Assembly: GCA_902781215.1 (NCBI GenBank)
Contig: CACZIO010000038.1
Location: 1-32,357 of the forward strand
Direction of reading: 5' to 3'
Source of the DNA: an uncultured Lachnospiraceae bacterium
Lineage (GTDB): Bacteria > Bacillota > Clostridia > Lachnospirales > Lachnospiraceae
DNA length: 32,357 nt
Shown here: positions 17,119 through 26,033 of the stretch, one piece after another
How positions within the stretch are numbered: the stretch's first letter is position 1
Layout of the letters: each line of letters begins with the position of its first letter
The notes under the pieces: generated by a model
What the model was told of the DNA's origin: nothing
Databases searched by the model: none
The model's input: only the letters and a program-made list of their open reading frames with translations
Translations under genes and position numbers: made by a program

Positions 17119-18336
17119 ATGGAAAAAATCAGGATGACGACACCGCTTGTGGAAATGGACGGCGATGAGATGACCCGCATCATCTGGAAGATGATCAAGG
17201 ACGACCTGCTGCTCCCTTTTATTGACCTCAAAACAGAGTATTACGACCTAGGCCTGGTCAAACGCGATGAGACCGACGATCAGATCACAATCGATGCCGC
17301 CGAGGCAACAAAAAAATACGGCGTCGCGGTCAAGTGCGCGACGATCACGCCCAACGCGGCCCGCGTCGAGGAATATAATCTGAAAGCCATGTACAAGAGC
17401 CCCAACGGGACGATCCGCGCAGCTCTGGACGGCACCGTCTTCCGCGCGCCCATCCTGGTCAAGGGCATCGATCCCTATGTCCGCACCTGGAAAAAGCCCA
17501 TCATCATGGCCAGACACGCCTACGGCGATGTCTACAAGAACGTGGAGTATCGCGCGGAAGGTGCAGGGACCGCCGAGCTTGTTTTCAGGGATGAGAGCGG
17601 AGAGGAGAAGAGCCGCCAGGTCATCCATGAATTCAAGGGACCCGGCATCATCCAGGGCCTGCACAACACCGATGTCTCCATCGAGGGCTTCGCGCGGGCA
17701 TGCTTTACCTACGCCCTGGACCAGAAGATCGACCTCTGGTTTTCCACCAAGGACACCATCTCCAAGATTTACGACGGAAATTTCAAGGAGATCTTCCAGC
17801 GCCTCTATGACACCGAGTACAAAGAGAAGTTTGAGGCGGCAGGCCTGGAGTATTTCTACACCCTGATCGATGACGCCGTGGCCCGCGTTGTCCGCTCAGA
17901 GGGCGGTTTTTTGTGGGCGCTCAAGAACTATGACGGCGATGTCATGAGCGATATGATGGCAACGGCCTTCGGATCCCTCGCCATGATGACCTCCGTCCTG
18001 GTCAGCCCGGACGGGATCTATGAGTACGAGGCCGCCCACGGCACGGTCCAGCGCCACTACTATAAATATCGGAATGGCGAGACGACCTCCACCAACTCTG
18101 TCGCAACGATCTTTGCCTGGAGCGGCGCCCTTCGCAAGCGCGGTGAGCTCGACAGCCTTCCGGAGCTTGTCCGCTTCGCGGACCTCCTGGAAGAGGCGAC
18201 CCTGGAGACCATCGAGAGCGGAAAGATGACCGGCGACCTGGCCCTGATCACGACCCTTCCCAATGTCGAAAAGCTGGATACGGAGGGCTTTATCCTCGCC
18301 ATCCGAGACAAGCTGGAGAAGAAGCTGGAAGGATAA
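17119..18336 (+). CDS. icd: NADP-dependent isocitrate dehydrogenase, homodimeric type II
   Basis: Oxidative decarboxylation of isocitrate to 2-oxoglutarate with NADP+, supplying NADPH and the glutamate precursor. The 405 residues align with the eukaryote-like type II family: [13 protein letters not shown] at the start, [38 protein letters not shown] in the substrate region, [41 protein letters not shown], and [13 protein letters not shown], whose Arg-His pair is the usual NADP-selecting position, then [16 protein letters not shown]. The ATG at 17119 follows AAAAGGAG. It lies 90 nt after the GntR gene with no terminator between, so cotranscription is likely. A strong terminator follows. Confidence 0.96.
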   Translation: MEKIRMTTPLVEMDGDEMTRIIWKMIKDDLLLPFIDLKTEYYDLGLVKRDETDDQITIDAAEATKKYGVAVKCATITPNAARVEEYNLKAMYKSPNGTIRAALDGTVFRAPILVKGIDPYVRTWKKPIIMARHAYGDVYKNVEYRAEGAGTAELVFRDESGEEKSRQVIHEFKGPGIIQGLHNTDVSIEGFARACFTYALDQKIDLWFSTKDTISKIYDGNFKEIFQRLYDTEYKEKFEAAGLEYFYTLIDDAVARVVRSEGGFLWALKNYDGDVMSDMMATAFGSLAMMTSVLVSPDGIYEYEAAHGTVQRHYYKYRNGETTSTNSVATIFAWSGALRKRGELDSLPELVRFADLLEEATLETIESGKMTGDLALITTLPNVEKLDTEGFILAIRDKLEKKLEG

Positions 18337-18346
18337 ACGCATTTGA

Positions 18347-18374
18347 AAAGCCACCCGTACGGGTGGCTTTTTTT
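18347..18374. terminator. Rho-independent terminator between icd and the converging ABC-F gene
   Basis: A perfect 10-bp stem AAAGCCACCC / GGGTGGCTTT (18347-18356/18361-18370) with a GTAC loop runs into TTTT. The AAAA on the left side makes it usable for the leftward ABC-F transcript too, so it may be bidirectional. Confidence 0.88.
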
Positions 18375-18387
18375 CGTCCTATATGTA

Positions 18388-20532
18388 TTATTCTTCCGCG
18401 AGCTCACTCAGGGATTCCCACTGCTCATAGAGCTCCGCCAGCTTTTCATCGACCGCTTCGCGCTTTGAAGTCAAATCGCGGAGTTTGTCCGGATCAGTGC
18501 TGTTCTCGGGAAGGGAGATCTCCTCGTCGAGTGCCTCGCCCTCCGCTTCGAGACGGGCAATGGCCTCTTCGCATTTTTTCAGGTCGTTGGCGATCTTGCG
18601 GCGTCTGGCCTGTTCTTCCTTGCGGGCCTTCCAGTCGTCTGCGCCGTCCTGGGCGCGGGCTGCGGGTGCGGATGCCGCGGCAGAGGAGGATCCGCCTGTC
18701 ATGGGAAGACCTGTCCCGCTGCGCCCGGAAGAGCCTGCAGCGGAATCCCTGTCTCCACCGCTTCCTCCTGTCCGGAGACCGCCTCCCCTGCTCTCGGAAG
18801 CCGGCCTGCCGGTATTGGATCCGGTCCGGCCCGCAGATCCGGCTGCGCCGGCCTGAGCCTCCAGCTGGTCCCGAATCAGGACCTCGCCGACCTGGGCGGA
18901 TTTTTCCAGATAGAAATCATAGTTGCCGATATATTTGTCCGGGACATTTTCGCTGTTGTTGCCCGGATAGTTGACCAGGACGCGCCGGGTCAGCTCCATG
19001 ATGCGGCTGGCCGTCCGGTTGATGAAGTAGCGGTCATGGGAGACATAGAGGACAGTCCCGTCGTATGCGTTGAGGGCGTTTTCCAGGACTTCGCGGGAGA
19101 CGATGTCCAGGTGGTTGGTGGGCTCGTCCAGGATCAGGAAATTCGCCTCGGACAGCATGAGCTTGGCCAGGGAGACGCGGCCCTTTTCGCCGCCGGAGAG
19201 CTCGCCGATCAGCTTGAAGACATCGTCGCCGGTAAAGAGGAAGGAGGCGAGGAGATTGCGCACCTCGGTGTTGGTCATGGAGGGAAAGGCGTAGGCGATC
19301 TCTTCAAAGACCGTATTGCGGTCGTCCAGAACATGGTGCTCCTGGTCGTAGTAGCCGATATGGACGTTGGTCCCCAGCCGGATATGGCCGGCATCCTGGC
19401 CCAGCAGGCCGTTGAGGATCTTGAGGATCGTGGTCTTGCCGGTCCCGTTGTCCCCGATCAGGGCGACGTGTTCGCCCCGGCGGATATGGAAGCCCAGGTT
19501 CGAGAAGAGGGCGTGACCGTCAAAGGATTTTCCGAGATTTTCCACGGTCAGGACCTCGCGGCCGCTGCGGATGCAGGGGGTGAGCTTGAGATGCATATCG
19601 TCGCGGAGGGTGAAGGGCTTTTCGACGACCTCCATCCGGCCCAGCATCTTTTCCCGGCTCTCCGCCCGCTTGATGGATTTTTCGCGGTTGAACTGGCGGA
19701 GCTTGGCGATGACCTCCTCCTGGTGGCGGATCTGTGCCTGGTTGTTGAGCCAGGCTCTGCGCTGCTGGTCGCGGAGGGCCTTTTTCTTTTCCGCGTAGGC
19801 AGTGTAATTGCCTGTAAAAAAGGTCGCGGAGGCATTTTCGATCTCAATGACCTTTGACACAGTCCGGTCGAGGAAATAGCGGTCGTGGGAGACGATCAGG
19901 ATGGTCCCGCGATATCCTGTCAGGTAGTTCTCCAGCCAGCGGATACTGCCCAGATCCAGGTGGTTGGTCGGCTCATCGAGCATGATCACATCCGGTTTCT
20001 GGAGCAGGAGCCTGGCCAGGGCGACGCGGGTCTTCTGGCCGCCGGACAGGGTGGAGATCTGTTTGTCGAATTCGTCGTCCGCAAAGCCCAGGCCCCGCAG
20101 GACCCCGACGATCTCGCCCTTGTAGGCGTAGCCGTCCATCTGCTCAAAGCGGTGCAGGAGGTCGGTATAGGACTCGATCAGTTCGTTCAGGGCCTTCCCC
20201 TTGACCGTCTCCATTTCCTGCTCATAGCGGGAGAGCTGCTGCTCCATCTCAATGATCTCGCGCTTGGCCTCCAGAGCCTCTGCGTAGATCGTGCTGGATG
20301 CATCCAGACCCTGGTCCTGGGCCAGATATCCCAGCTTTGCGCCCCCGGACAGGGTCACGCTGCCGCTGTCCGCCTCGAGTTCACCGGCCATGATGCGCAG
20401 GAGTGTCGTCTTGCCGGCACCGTTTCCGCCGACAATGGCGGCCCGGTCACCTTTTTCCAGATGAAAGGTGATATCCGACAGGACGGTCTTATCGATAAAT
20501 TCCTTTGAAATATGATGACATGCAATGATCAT
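18388..20532 (-). CDS. ABC-F family ATPase (YdiF/Uup-like)
   Basis: A cytosolic ATPase with two ABC domains and no membrane segments. ABC-F proteins act on the ribosome, some in antibiotic resistance, others in translation quality control. Domain 1 has Walker A GGNGAGKT (about 35), signature LSGGQKTRVALARL (about 163) and DEPTNHLD (about 184). The P-site interaction linker follows. Domain 2 has GDNGTGKT (about 358), LSGGEKGRVSLAKL and DEPTNHLD (about 465). Residues about 570-645 are an unusual Gly/Ser/Ala/Arg linker, and about 648-714 a coiled coil like the C-terminal domain of Uup. The start is the ATG at 20532, with AGGA about ten nt upstream. In many Firmicutes an ABC-F gene (ydiF) lies close to rex, as here, though divergently. 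I do not assign resistance: no interdomain features identify a drug class. Confidence 0.92.
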   Translation of the reverse strand: MIIACHHISKEFIDKTVLSDITFHLEKGDRAAIVGGNGAGKTTLLRIMAGELEADSGSVTLSGGAKLGYLAQDQGLDASSTIYAEALEAKREIIEMEQQLSRYEQEMETVKGKALNELIESYTDLLHRFEQMDGYAYKGEIVGVLRGLGFADDEFDKQISTLSGGQKTRVALARLLLQKPDVIMLDEPTNHLDLGSIRWLENYLTGYRGTILIVSHDRYFLDRTVSKVIEIENASATFFTGNYTAYAEKKKALRDQQRRAWLNNQAQIRHQEEVIAKLRQFNREKSIKRAESREKMLGRMEVVEKPFTLRDDMHLKLTPCIRSGREVLTVENLGKSFDGHALFSNLGFHIRRGEHVALIGDNGTGKTTILKILNGLLGQDAGHIRLGTNVHIGYYDQEHHVLDDRNTVFEEIAYAFPSMTNTEVRNLLASFLFTGDDVFKLIGELSGGEKGRVSLAKLMLSEANFLILDEPTNHLDIVSREVLENALNAYDGTVLYVSHDRYFINRTASRIMELTRRVLVNYPGNNSENVPDKYIGNYDFYLEKSAQVGEVLIRDQLEAQAGAAGSAGRTGSNTGRPASESRGGGLRTGGSGGDRDSAAGSSGRSGTGLPMTGGSSSAAASAPAARAQDGADDWKARKEEQARRRKIANDLKKCEEAIARLEAEGEALDEEISLPENSTDPDKLRDLTSKREAVDEKLAELYEQWESLSELAEE

Positions 20533-20691
20533 GATGTTCGTTTCCTGTTCTGGTCATAATACGGACTGACGGCAGGGCCGTGCCCTTTTAAGGGGCTATG
20601 CGCTGCAAAAGATATGCAGGAACCTCTCTTCCGGAGAGGTCTGATCAGCAGCCGCGCAGACCTATGTCAGTTTAATCGCTGCCGGTGATTC
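20533..20691. other. Non-coding upstream region of the ABC-F gene
   Basis: No gene is visible. It contains the hairpin ACCTCTC/GAGAGGT (20622-20628/20634-20640) and a CCCTTTTAAGGGG palindrome. A leftward TATTAT lies just upstream of the ABC-F start, but no convincing -35 accompanies it. Confidence 0.4.
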
Positions 20692-20834
20692 TGTCAATTG
20701 ACGCCTGGACAGGGCCGGATCGGCACTGTCATTGACGCATGGTCAGGGGCCGGATCGGCACTGTCATTGACGCATGGTCAGGGGGGCCGGATCGGTGCTG
20801 ACAATTGACGCGTGGACGGGGGCCCAATCGGTGC
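20692..20834. repeat. Four tandem 35-37-bp repeats upstream of rex
   Basis: Units lie at 20692-20726, 20727-20761, 20762-20798 and 20799-20834. Each has the form TG(T/A)CA(A)TTGACGC-TGG-GGGCCGGATCGG(C/T)(A/G)C with small changes. Unit 2 and unit 3 are nearly identical apart from two extra G residues. Every unit contains TTGACGC and a CCGGATCGG-like core (CCCAATCGG in the last). They may be regulatory protein sites or a simple minisatellite. Confidence 0.8.
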
Positions 20835-20935
20835 TGCCGGAGTGCCGGCGGCAGGTCTTTTCTTCTCGTCTGTATTGTATTTGATTTAATACATATGATT
20901 AGTATGCTAAATATTGGCTATACAAAATTCTTTGT

Positions 20936-20964
20936 TTGACATGGAAATATAGAGCCTATATAAT
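20936..20964 (+). promoter_or_regulatory. Consensus promoter for rex
   Basis: TTGACA (20936-20941), a 17-bp spacer and TATAAT (20959-20964) are a perfect match to the vegetative consensus. The leader to the rex GTG is about 140 nt. No clear Rex operator (TTGTTAA-N4-TTAACAA type) overlaps it. Confidence 0.8.
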
Positions 20965-21109
20965 GGCTTTGGGATGATACAAGTTGTTGGAGCAGCAGGC
21001 CCGGCAAGCGGTCTGATCTGTCAGGTTCGATGGGATTTTCTCCTGTCCTGCAATTATCGGTCGTTTTCATATTTGAGAGCCCTGCTCTTTATTCTTTAAG
21101 AGGTGTTTA

Positions 21110-21745
21110 GTGGAAGAAAAGGAAATTTCACAGGCGGTGATCAGCAGGTTGCCGCGATATTATCGTTATCTAAGGGATCTGAAGGATGCCGGCAAGGAGA
21201 GGATCTCCTCGCAGGAGCTGAGCCGGATCATGAAGGTGACCGCCTCTCAGATCCGACAGGATTTTAATAATTTCGGAGGGTTTGGCCAGCAGGGATATGG
21301 CTATAACACGAAATATCTGTATGAGGAGATCGGCAAGATCCTGGGGCTGGATCAGCAGTACAACATGGTCCTGGTCGGTGCCGGCAATCTGGGACAGGCG
21401 ATCGTAAAGTATCTGATATCCAGACAGAGCGGTTTTCATTTTACCTGTGCCTTCGACATCGATCCGCACTTGTATGATCAGACGATCGCCGGAATCCCGA
21501 TCCGTCCGGTGGAAGACCTGAAGTCCTATATTGATGAAAATGATGTCGATATCGTTGTCCTGACCATTCCCAAGTCTGAGGCGCGCCGGAGCGCGCAGAT
21601 GCTGGCGGATACCAAGGTCAAGGCCATCTGGAACTTCGCCCATGTCGATCTGGAGCTTCCTCCTCATATTCAGGTGGAAAATGTTCATCTGCAGGACAGC
21701 CTGATGAAGCTGTCCTATAATATCAGCAAATCCGGAAATTCATAA
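21110..21745 (+). CDS. rex: Redox-sensing transcriptional repressor Rex
   Basis: A DNA-binding repressor that senses the NADH/NAD+ ratio and controls fermentative and other redox genes. The 211 residues show the N-terminal winged helix (about 1-80; ISRLPRYYRYL, RISSQELSRIMKVTASQIRQDF, NFGGFGQQGYGYN) and the Rossmann domain opening with VLVGAGNLGQAI (GAGNLG at 90-95). Then come FDIDPHLYDQTIAGIPIRPVEDL, VVLTIPKSEA and WNFAHVDLELP, all standard for Rex. The start is a GTG at 21110 after AAGAGGTG. The consensus promoter upstream suggests high basal transcription. Its neighbours are an ABC-F gene and the NAD(P)HX-repair gene nnr, 108 nt downstream. Confidence 0.96.
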   Translation: MEEKEISQAVISRLPRYYRYLRDLKDAGKERISSQELSRIMKVTASQIRQDFNNFGGFGQQGYGYNTKYLYEEIGKILGLDQQYNMVLVGAGNLGQAIVKYLISRQSGFHFTCAFDIDPHLYDQTIAGIPIRPVEDLKSYIDENDVDIVVLTIPKSEARRSAQMLADTKVKAIWNFAHVDLELPPHIQVENVHLQDSLMKLSYNISKSGNS

Positions 21746-21853
21746 CAGATCGAAGGCGTGGAAAGCCGCGGCACTGCAGACATGCGGTGTTCATGTGCTC
21801 ATGTAGTCCGATATGATCTGTCTTCCGGTTTGCCTGAGAAGGGCAGGACAAGT

Positions 21854-23545
21854 ATGGAATATTTGCTGACGGGCGCTGAAATGTCGGACTGTGACAGGAG
21901 GACCTCCGAAGAGATCGGGATCCCCTCTCTGGTTTTGATGGAACGGGCGGCATTGTCCGTCGCGGATGGAGCGGAAACCTTCCTGCGGCAATGCGGCGGA
22001 AGGCAGCCCCGGGTCCTGGCTGTGGCAGGACGGGGAAACAATGGCGCGGATGCGCTGGCCACGGGCAGGATCCTGCTGGAACGCGGATATAAGGTCAGAT
22101 TTTGCAGGCTCTCGGGAGAAATTTCTCCCGGGAGCAGTTTTGCTGTTCAGGAAAAGATCCTGCAGCATTACGGGGCAGAGATCGTGCCCTTTCCAGACTT
22201 TACCGACCGGGGACCCGATCCGGATCTGGTCATCGACGGACTATTCGGGACCGGCCTTTCCAGAGACCTGACGGGAGAGGCCGCGGAATGTGTGGAGATG
22301 ATCAACAGTCTGCGGGACCGGTCCGGATCCTATGTCATTGCGGTGGATATTCCCTCCGGAATCTCCTCGGATGACGGCCGCGTCATGGGATGTGCCGTCC
22401 GCTGTGACGAGACCAGGACCTTTGCCTTTTATAAAAGAGGGCATTTTATGTATCCGGGTGCGGTCTGCGCAGGTGAACTGCACCTGGCCCAGATCGGGAT
22501 CACCAGGCGGGCGTTAAGGGCAGAACCGGAGATGTTCACCTTCCTGAAGGAGACGGCAGGAGACCTGCTGCCGGCGAGAAATCCCGGGGGCAACAAGGGT
22601 ACTTTCGGGAAGGTGGTGCTGGTCGCCGGCAGGCATAATATGTGCGGGGCCGCGTTCCTGGCGGGCCGGGCCTGCCTGTCCGCGGGCGCCGGTATGGTAA
22701 AAATATTTACCCACGAGTCAAATCGGGTTATTATACAGCAGGAACTGCCGGAGGCACTGCTGGATACATATTCGGATCTTGATACACCGGAACAGGCGGC
22801 AGAGAAGCTGCGCGCCTCACTGGCCTGGGCGGACATTGCCGCCGCGGGTCCCGGCATGGGAACAGATGAGACCGGGAGGGCCCTGCTGGGGGCCGTCCTG
22901 GATGCTGTGCAGGCGCAGACCGGCGGCCCGCAGCTGGGGGGGCTGGTCCTGGACGCCGACGCGCTGCGGCTGCTGGCAGAGGATCCGCAGGCTCGCGCGA
23001 AGCTGGCAGGCCGAAAAGCCGGGCTTCCCTGCATCCTGACACCGCATATGGGAGAGTTCGCTGCCCTGGCAGGGAGGAGCATCCGCGACTGCATCGAAAA
23101 GCGGCCGGACCTGGTCCGTGAGGCGGCACAGGAGCTCGGCTGCACCATTGCCTGCAAGGACGCCAGGACACTGGTCATGACCGGTAAAACGCCGGGCAGG
23201 ATGTATCTCAATATAAGCGGAAACAGCGGGATGGCCGGCGCCGGGAGCGGGGATGTCCTGACCGGGATGACGGCGGCCTTTCTGGGCCTGATGTCCTCTG
23301 CCCGCAGCGGGGCCGGACAGCCGGATGTTTTTTCCAAAACGGATATTTTTTCCACACAGGACCTGGTCAACGGCTTTGCGGCTGCCTGCTGCGCTGTATA
23401 CCTGCACGGCAGGGCGGGAGACCTGGCCCGGGCGGCGCACGGGGAACAGGGAATGACGGCAGGCGATCTCATCGAAGCGCTTCGCAGGCGGGATTTCTGG
23501 TCCGGGACCGGTCTGCAATCCGGAGATCCCGCCCGCAAAATCTAA
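21854..23545 (+). CDS. nnr: Bifunctional NAD(P)H-hydrate epimerase / ADP-dependent NAD(P)H-hydrate dehydratase
   Basis: A fused repair enzyme for hydrated NADH and NADPH. The N-terminal YjeF domain (about 1-215) epimerises R- to S-NAD(P)HX, and the C-terminal ribokinase-like domain dehydrates the S form using ADP. Epimerase motifs: GRGNNGADAL (from 59), VIDGLFGTGLSRDL, AVDIPSGISSDDG. Dehydratase motifs: NKGTFGKVVLVAG, AAGPGMGTD, LTPHMGEFAALAG, and the catalytic NISGNSGMAGAGSGDVLTGM. The length of about 563 residues is slightly above average, through low-complexity inserts near the C terminus. I prefer the ATG at 21854 (GGCAGGA just upstream), which places MEYLLTGAEM at the N terminus; an in-frame GTG at 21758 adds 32 unrelated residues. 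Probably cotranscribed with rex and alr. Confidence 0.94.
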   Translation: MEYLLTGAEMSDCDRRTSEEIGIPSLVLMERAALSVADGAETFLRQCGGRQPRVLAVAGRGNNGADALATGRILLERGYKVRFCRLSGEISPGSSFAVQEKILQHYGAEIVPFPDFTDRGPDPDLVIDGLFGTGLSRDLTGEAAECVEMINSLRDRSGSYVIAVDIPSGISSDDGRVMGCAVRCDETRTFAFYKRGHFMYPGAVCAGELHLAQIGITRRALRAEPEMFTFLKETAGDLLPARNPGGNKGTFGKVVLVAGRHNMCGAAFLAGRACLSAGAGMVKIFTHESNRVIIQQELPEALLDTYSDLDTPEQAAEKLRASLAWADIAAAGPGMGTDETGRALLGAVLDAVQAQTGGPQLGGLVLDADALRLLAEDPQARAKLAGRKAGLPCILTPHMGEFAALAGRSIRDCIEKRPDLVREAAQELGCTIACKDARTLVMTGKTPGRMYLNISGNSGMAGAGSGDVLTGMTAAFLGLMSSARSGAGQPDVFSKTDIFSTQDLVNGFAAACCAVYLHGRAGDLARAAHGEQGMTAGDLIEALRRRDFWSGTGLQSGDPARKI

Positions 23546-23567
23546 ATCCTTTCGATTGGAGGAATCC

Positions 23568-24710
23568 ATGAGCAACGAACGTATCGTCGCGGAGATCGAT
23601 CTCTCCGCCATCCGTAAAAATATGGAGAATATGCACAGACACCTGAAGGCCGGCACCGGCATGATCGCCGTGATCAAGACGGACGGCTACGGGCACGGCA
23701 GCGTCCCGATCGCGCGCAGTATAGAGCCCCTGCCCTGGCTGTGGGGCTTCGCGGTCGCGACCTTCGAAGAGGCGAAGGAGCTCCGTGACGCGGGGATCCG
23801 CAAGCCTGTCCTCCTGCTCGGTTATGTCTTCCCCTCCTGCTACGGGGAACTGGCGGACCTGGAACTTCGCGCCGCCTGCTTCCGGGAGGATATGCTGGCG
23901 CAGCTGGCCGAGGCAGGCAGGATGACCGGCAGGCCGGTGAGCATCCACGTCGCCGTCGATACCGGCATGAGCCGTATCGGGATCACGCCGGATGACAGGG
24001 GACTGGACTTTGTGCGCAGGGTCCTGGATTACGACGGTGCCGGCCTGGTGCATCTGGAGGGTATCTTCACGCATTTCGCGCGGGCGGATGAAAAAGATCT
24101 GACCAGCGCCCGCAGCCAGCTCGCCCGTTTCACCTCCTTCACAGACCGCATCGAAGCGGAGCTTGGCTATAGGATCCCCCTGCGGCACGCTTCCAACAGC
24201 GCCGGGATCATCTGTATGGAGGAGGCCAATCTCGACCTGGTCCGCGCCGGGATCACGCTCTACGGGCTCTGGCCGTCCGAGGATGTTCCCAGGGAGCCGG
24301 TCCCGCTGCGGCCCGCCCTGTCCCTCTATTCCCACATCGTCTATGTCAAGACGGTTCCGGCAGGGACACCGGTCAGCTACGGCGGCACCTATGTGACGCC
24401 CGGTCCGCAGAGGCTGGCGACCGTTCCCGTCGGATACGGGGACGGCTATCCCAGGAGTCTCTCCAACCGCGGAGAAGTCCTGATCCGGGGCAGACGGGCT
24501 CCCATCCGGGGCCGTGTCTGCATGGACCAGATGATGGTCGATGTCTCGGACATTCCCGACGCGGCCGAGGGAGACCTTGTGACCCTGATCGGAACGGACC
24601 GGGAGGAGTCGATCACTATGGAGGAACTGGGAGACCTGTCCGGGCGCTTTAATTATGAGCTGGCCTGCGATTTGTCGCCCCGCGTCCCCAGAGTCTACAT
24701 TGACGATTGA
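23568..24710 (+). CDS. alr: Alanine racemase
   Basis: A PLP enzyme that interconverts L- and D-alanine, giving D-Ala for peptidoglycan. About 380 residues. The PLP-binding lysine is K37 in VIKTDGYGHG (usual form VVKADAYGHG; here Thr and Gly replace Ala at two positions). Other family blocks are HVAVDTGMSRIGI, GIFTHFARAD, RHASNSAGI, RAGITLYGLWPS, the catalytic tyrosine (about 290) in VPVGYGDGYPRSLSN, and RGRVCMDQMMVDVSDIP. The ATG at 23568 sits five bases after GGAGG; an in-frame TTG at 23556 overlaps that site and is less likely. It begins 22 nt after nnr, an arrangement common in Firmicutes. Confidence 0.95.
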   Translation: MSNERIVAEIDLSAIRKNMENMHRHLKAGTGMIAVIKTDGYGHGSVPIARSIEPLPWLWGFAVATFEEAKELRDAGIRKPVLLLGYVFPSCYGELADLELRAACFREDMLAQLAEAGRMTGRPVSIHVAVDTGMSRIGITPDDRGLDFVRRVLDYDGAGLVHLEGIFTHFARADEKDLTSARSQLARFTSFTDRIEAELGYRIPLRHASNSAGIICMEEANLDLVRAGITLYGLWPSEDVPREPVPLRPALSLYSHIVYVKTVPAGTPVSYGGTYVTPGPQRLATVPVGYGDGYPRSLSNRGEVLIRGRRAPIRGRVCMDQMMVDVSDIPDAAEGDLVTLIGTDREESITMEELGDLSGRFNYELACDLSPRVPRVYIDD

Positions 24711-24728
24711 CGTCTCAGATGATATAGT
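24700..24728 (+). promoter_or_regulatory. Candidate promoter for yebC
   Basis: TTGACG (24700-24705), 17 bp, then TATAGT (24723-24728). The -35 overlaps the last codons of alr. Expected transcript start is near 24735, about 95 nt before the yebC ATG. Confidence 0.45.
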
Positions 24729-24829
24729 ATCAGGTGGCTTAGCGCCGTTTATAGAATCAGAGCGGGAGCAGCTGCGCCAAAGATGCGGCAGTCCCTGTAA
24801 TATTTAGTACTGGCAGGAGAGGAAGAAAA

Positions 24830-25567
24830 ATGTCTGGACATTCGAAATTCGCGAACATCAAGCACAAAAAGGAAAAAAATGACGCCGCCAAGGGCAAGAT
24901 CTTTACCATCATCGGACGTGAGATCGCCGTGGCAGTCAAGGAGGGCGGCCCCGATCCGTCCAACAACTACAAACTCGCCAAGGTCATCGAGAAGGCCAAG
25001 GCCAACAACGTTCCCAATGATACCATTGAGCGCGGCATCAAGAAGGCTGCGGGCGATGTGGGCAATGTCAACTACCAGTACAACACCTACGAGGGCTACG
25101 GCCCCAACGGCATCGCGGTCATCGTCGATACACTGACGGACAACCAGAACCGCACCGCCGCCAATGTCCGCGCCGCCTTCGCAAAGGGCGCCGGCAATAT
25201 CGGTACACCGGGCTGTGTCTCCTTCATGTTTGACAAGCGCGGCCAGATCATCATCGACCGCGAGGAGTGTGATCTGAGCGCCGACGACCTGATGATGATC
25301 GTCCTGGACGCGGGCGCAGAGGACCTGAAGGAGGAAGAGGACAGCTTCGAAGTCATCACTTCCGAAGAGGATTTTGACGCCGTCAAGGCGGCACTCGATG
25401 AGAACGGGATCGCTACCGTCTCCGCCGAGGTCACCATGATCCCCCAGAACTACGTGACGCTGACCGACGAGACAGCGATCAAGCAGATCCGCCGGATCCT
25501 GGATATCCTCGACGATGACGACGACGTGCAGGCCGTCTATCACAACTGGGATGAGGGCGACGAATAA
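24830..25567 (+). CDS. yebC: YebC/PmpR family transcription or translation regulator
   Basis: A soluble three-domain protein of 245 residues, the normal family size. The start MSGHSKFANIKHKKEKNDA matches the hallmark MAGHSKWANIKHRK with Trp to Phe. Later blocks include FTIIGREIAVAVKEGGPDP, NNVPNDTIERGIKKA, YEGYGPNGIAVIVDTLTDNQNRTAANVRAAFAKG, and the acidic C terminus ending DDDDDVQAVYHNW. Members are described as DNA-binding regulators, and more recently as factors helping ribosomes through proline stretches; which applies here cannot be told. The ATG at 24830 follows GAGAGGAAG. A hairpin follows at 25602. Confidence 0.94.
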   Translation: MSGHSKFANIKHKKEKNDAAKGKIFTIIGREIAVAVKEGGPDPSNNYKLAKVIEKAKANNVPNDTIERGIKKAAGDVGNVNYQYNTYEGYGPNGIAVIVDTLTDNQNRTAANVRAAFAKGAGNIGTPGCVSFMFDKRGQIIIDREECDLSADDLMMIVLDAGAEDLKEEEDSFEVITSEEDFDAVKAALDENGIATVSAEVTMIPQNYVTLTDETAIKQIRRILDILDDDDDVQAVYHNWDEGDE

Positions 25568-25601
25568 GGATCTGCCCCTATTTTCAGAGCTTTGTCAATA
25601 C

Positions 25602-25632
25602 AGCAGCCCCTGTGTGAAGGCACGGGGCTGCT
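25602..25632 (+). terminator. Stem-loop after yebC, possible terminator
   Basis: AGCAGCCCC-T-GTG (25602-25614) pairs with CACGGGGCTGCT (25621-25632) around one bulged T. The T run (TTTTT at 25640-25645) comes about nine bases later, so termination may be imperfect. Confidence 0.5.
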
Positions 25633-25720
25633 ATCTGTCGTTTTTCAGGGAAATCTACACAGCAGGGCTATGCAGTGACGGACAGTGCTTATTGCAGCAG
25701 CCGGGCCCGGAGGAGAACAG

Positions 25721-25903
25721 ATGCGCGAAGAGGAGAGGAATGCATATACGGAGAACGGCCGTTTTTTAAAAAACCCCCTGCCGGTCCCGAAGCGGCGCGC
25801 GCATGTGCGCATGGAATTCGACCTGACGGATGACTGGGACATTCCCGCCGACCAGGATCATTTTGATCTGGAGATCGCGGAGGACGACGATTTCGACCTG
25901 TAA
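25721..25903 (+). CDS. Small acidic conserved-looking protein of unknown function
   Basis: A 60-residue protein starting at the ATG at 25721 with a strong GGAGGAG just upstream, which argues that it is translated. The N half holds FLKNPLPVPKRRAHVRMEF, and the C half is very acidic, ending in EDDDFDL. The FLKNPLP(V/L)PK segment resembles, from memory, short proteins next to core genes in other Clostridia. No domain, membrane segment or signal is visible. It lies between yebC and ftsK and may share their regulation. Function unknown. Confidence 0.65.
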   Translation: MREEERNAYTENGRFLKNPLPVPKRRAHVRMEFDLTDDWDIPADQDHFDLEIAEDDDFDL

Positions 25904-26033
25904 CCATGTCTCATTTCGGTCTCGGCATCTCGATCTTCTCATTTTGATCTTCACATTATCGCCTCATCCGGTCCGCATCTGTAACTTTCCGGGTGATTTT
26001 CTGTACTATATTAATGCGTGCCCTGTACCGTCC

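Noticed and set aside
20692-20834. CRISPR array
   Set aside because: The units abut head-to-tail with no unique spacers, and no cas genes are present.
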